A stretch of 6,870 bases of DNA from an uncultured Lachnoclostridium sp. (GTDB lineage: Bacteria; Bacillota; Clostridia; Lachnospirales; Lachnospiraceae), in assembly GCA_958425285.1 (NCBI GenBank), contig CATZVV010000097.1:1-6870 (forward strand), read 5' to 3'. Below the pieces are notes generated by a model. That model saw only the letters and a program-made list of their open reading frames with translations, did no database searches and was not told the DNA's origin. Every line of letters starts with the position of its first letter. Positions within the stretch are counted from its first letter, which is position 1. The position numbers and the translations under genes are program-made. This document shows positions 6,341 through 6,870 of this stretch, piece by piece.

Positions 6341-6870
6341 TTATTTATCATCCTGGAGAGCATCAAATCCCGTTTCTCCCGTTCTTACCTTTACAACATT
6401 TTCCACATCATAGATAAAGATTTTACCATCGCCGATATGCCCTGTATAAAGTGCTTTTTTAGCAGCTTCTACTACTGTACTAACAGGTACTTTACTTACA
6501 ATTACCTCAACTTTGATTTTAGGAAGTAAGTTAAAATCGACTGGAACACCACGATAGTATTCTGCACTTCCCTTCTGCACACCACATCCAAGCACCTGTG
6601 TAACCGTCAGACCCATGACACCAATTGTATTCAATGCATCTTTCAAGTCTTCAAATCTACTCTGTTTTGTAATAATAGATACCTTTGTAATCTTAGTTCC
6701 ATCCGGCACTGCTCCTTTTGGCGAAGGAACCGCTGTTACCTCAATCGCCTCACTCGGTGCGACTGTACCTGTTACTCTTGATTCAACAGGAGTACTTTCA
6801 CTATAGAACATATTACCAGCTGGCATAAAATCAGCATATGCACTCGGCAAACCATGCTCGGTTGCATCCA
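6341..6870 (-). CDS. amt: Ammonium transporter fused to a PII (GlnB/GlnK) domain, C-terminal part
   Basis: The gene enters from the right edge; 175 complete codons are visible, ending at TAA 6341-6343. Residues 1-11 of the visible part, 'DATEHGLPSAY', match the end of the Amt/AmtB cytoplasmic tail (G-L-D-x3-H-G-x-x-A-Y). A linker of about 45 residues rich in Pro, Val, Thr and Ser follows. Residues about 58-171 are a complete PII domain: the T-loop region 'GCGVQKGSAEYYRG' to 'NLLPK' (95-117), the B-loop 'TGHIGDGKIF' (142-151) and the C-terminal 'VRTGETGFDAL' (161-171). PII proteins are trimers that bind ATP/ADP and 2-oxoglutarate and gate Amt trimers through an Arg at the T-loop tip; that Arg is kept in 'YYRG' (R106). 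The usual uridylylated Tyr (E. coli position 51) is Val here. Reading stays open to the edge, so a continuous Amt-PII polypeptide is the natural reading. An internal TTG at 6850 is an unlikely start. Confidence 0.85.
   Translation of the reverse strand, partial: DATEHGLPSAYADFMPAGNMFYSESTPVESRVTGTVAPSEAIEVTAVPSPKGAVPDGTKITKVSIITKQSRFEDLKDALNTIGVMGLTVTQVLGCGVQKGSAEYYRGVPVDFNLLPKIKVEVIVSKVPVSTVVEAAKKALYTGHIGDGKIFIYDVENVVKVRTGETGFDALQDDK

Noticed and set aside
6341..6850. A stand-alone short PII gene starting at TTG 6850
   Set aside because: The frame is open to the window edge, and the codons upstream encode the Amt tail motif. A free PII would not carry a linker of more than 40 residues at its start.

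Overview
The window is AT-rich, with strong AGGAGG-type ribosome binding sites, tight gene overlaps and a lipoprotein lipobox. Together with the protein types, this points to a low-GC Gram-positive bacterium, most likely a Clostridia/Lachnospiraceae-like gut anaerobe. The taxonomic placement is inference; no rRNA or other marker gene is present.

Layout. (1) Positions 1-591, plus strand: the 3' end of a CPA2/Kef-type cation:proton antiporter. (2) Positions 637-6105, minus strand: a compact five-gene operon, read right to left. It encodes a lipoprotein solute-binding protein of the oligopeptide/dipeptide family, a DppB/OppB-type permease, a DppC/OppC-type permease, one polypeptide carrying both ABC ATPase domains, and a metal-dependent amidohydrolase. 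Spacings are 24 bp, 0 bp, a 4-bp TTGA overlap and an 11-bp overlap, so the last gene is very probably co-translated with the transporter. The operon ends at a minus-strand intrinsic terminator whose hairpin lies partly in the last codons of the convergent antiporter gene. (3) Positions 6106-6340: a non-coding gap with a 65-nt imperfect inverted repeat and two candidate promoters. (4) Positions 6341-6870, minus strand: the 3' end of an ammonium transporter gene whose product is fused through a linker to a complete PII (GlnB/GlnK) signalling domain.

How the genes may work together. The transporter has every part of a peptide/nickel-class ABC importer: binding lipoprotein, two permeases and two ATPase domains. 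The coupled amidohydrolase suggests that the imported compound, a peptide or other amide-like or cyclic molecule, is hydrolysed inside the cell; the substrate is unknown. The upstream Amt-PII fusion is a nitrogen uptake/sensing protein, so a nitrogen-scavenging theme is possible, but only gene proximity supports that link.

No tRNA, rRNA, CRISPR array, transposase or riboswitch was recognised. The two most notable items are the Amt-PII fusion and the peptide-type importer with a translationally coupled amidohydrolase.
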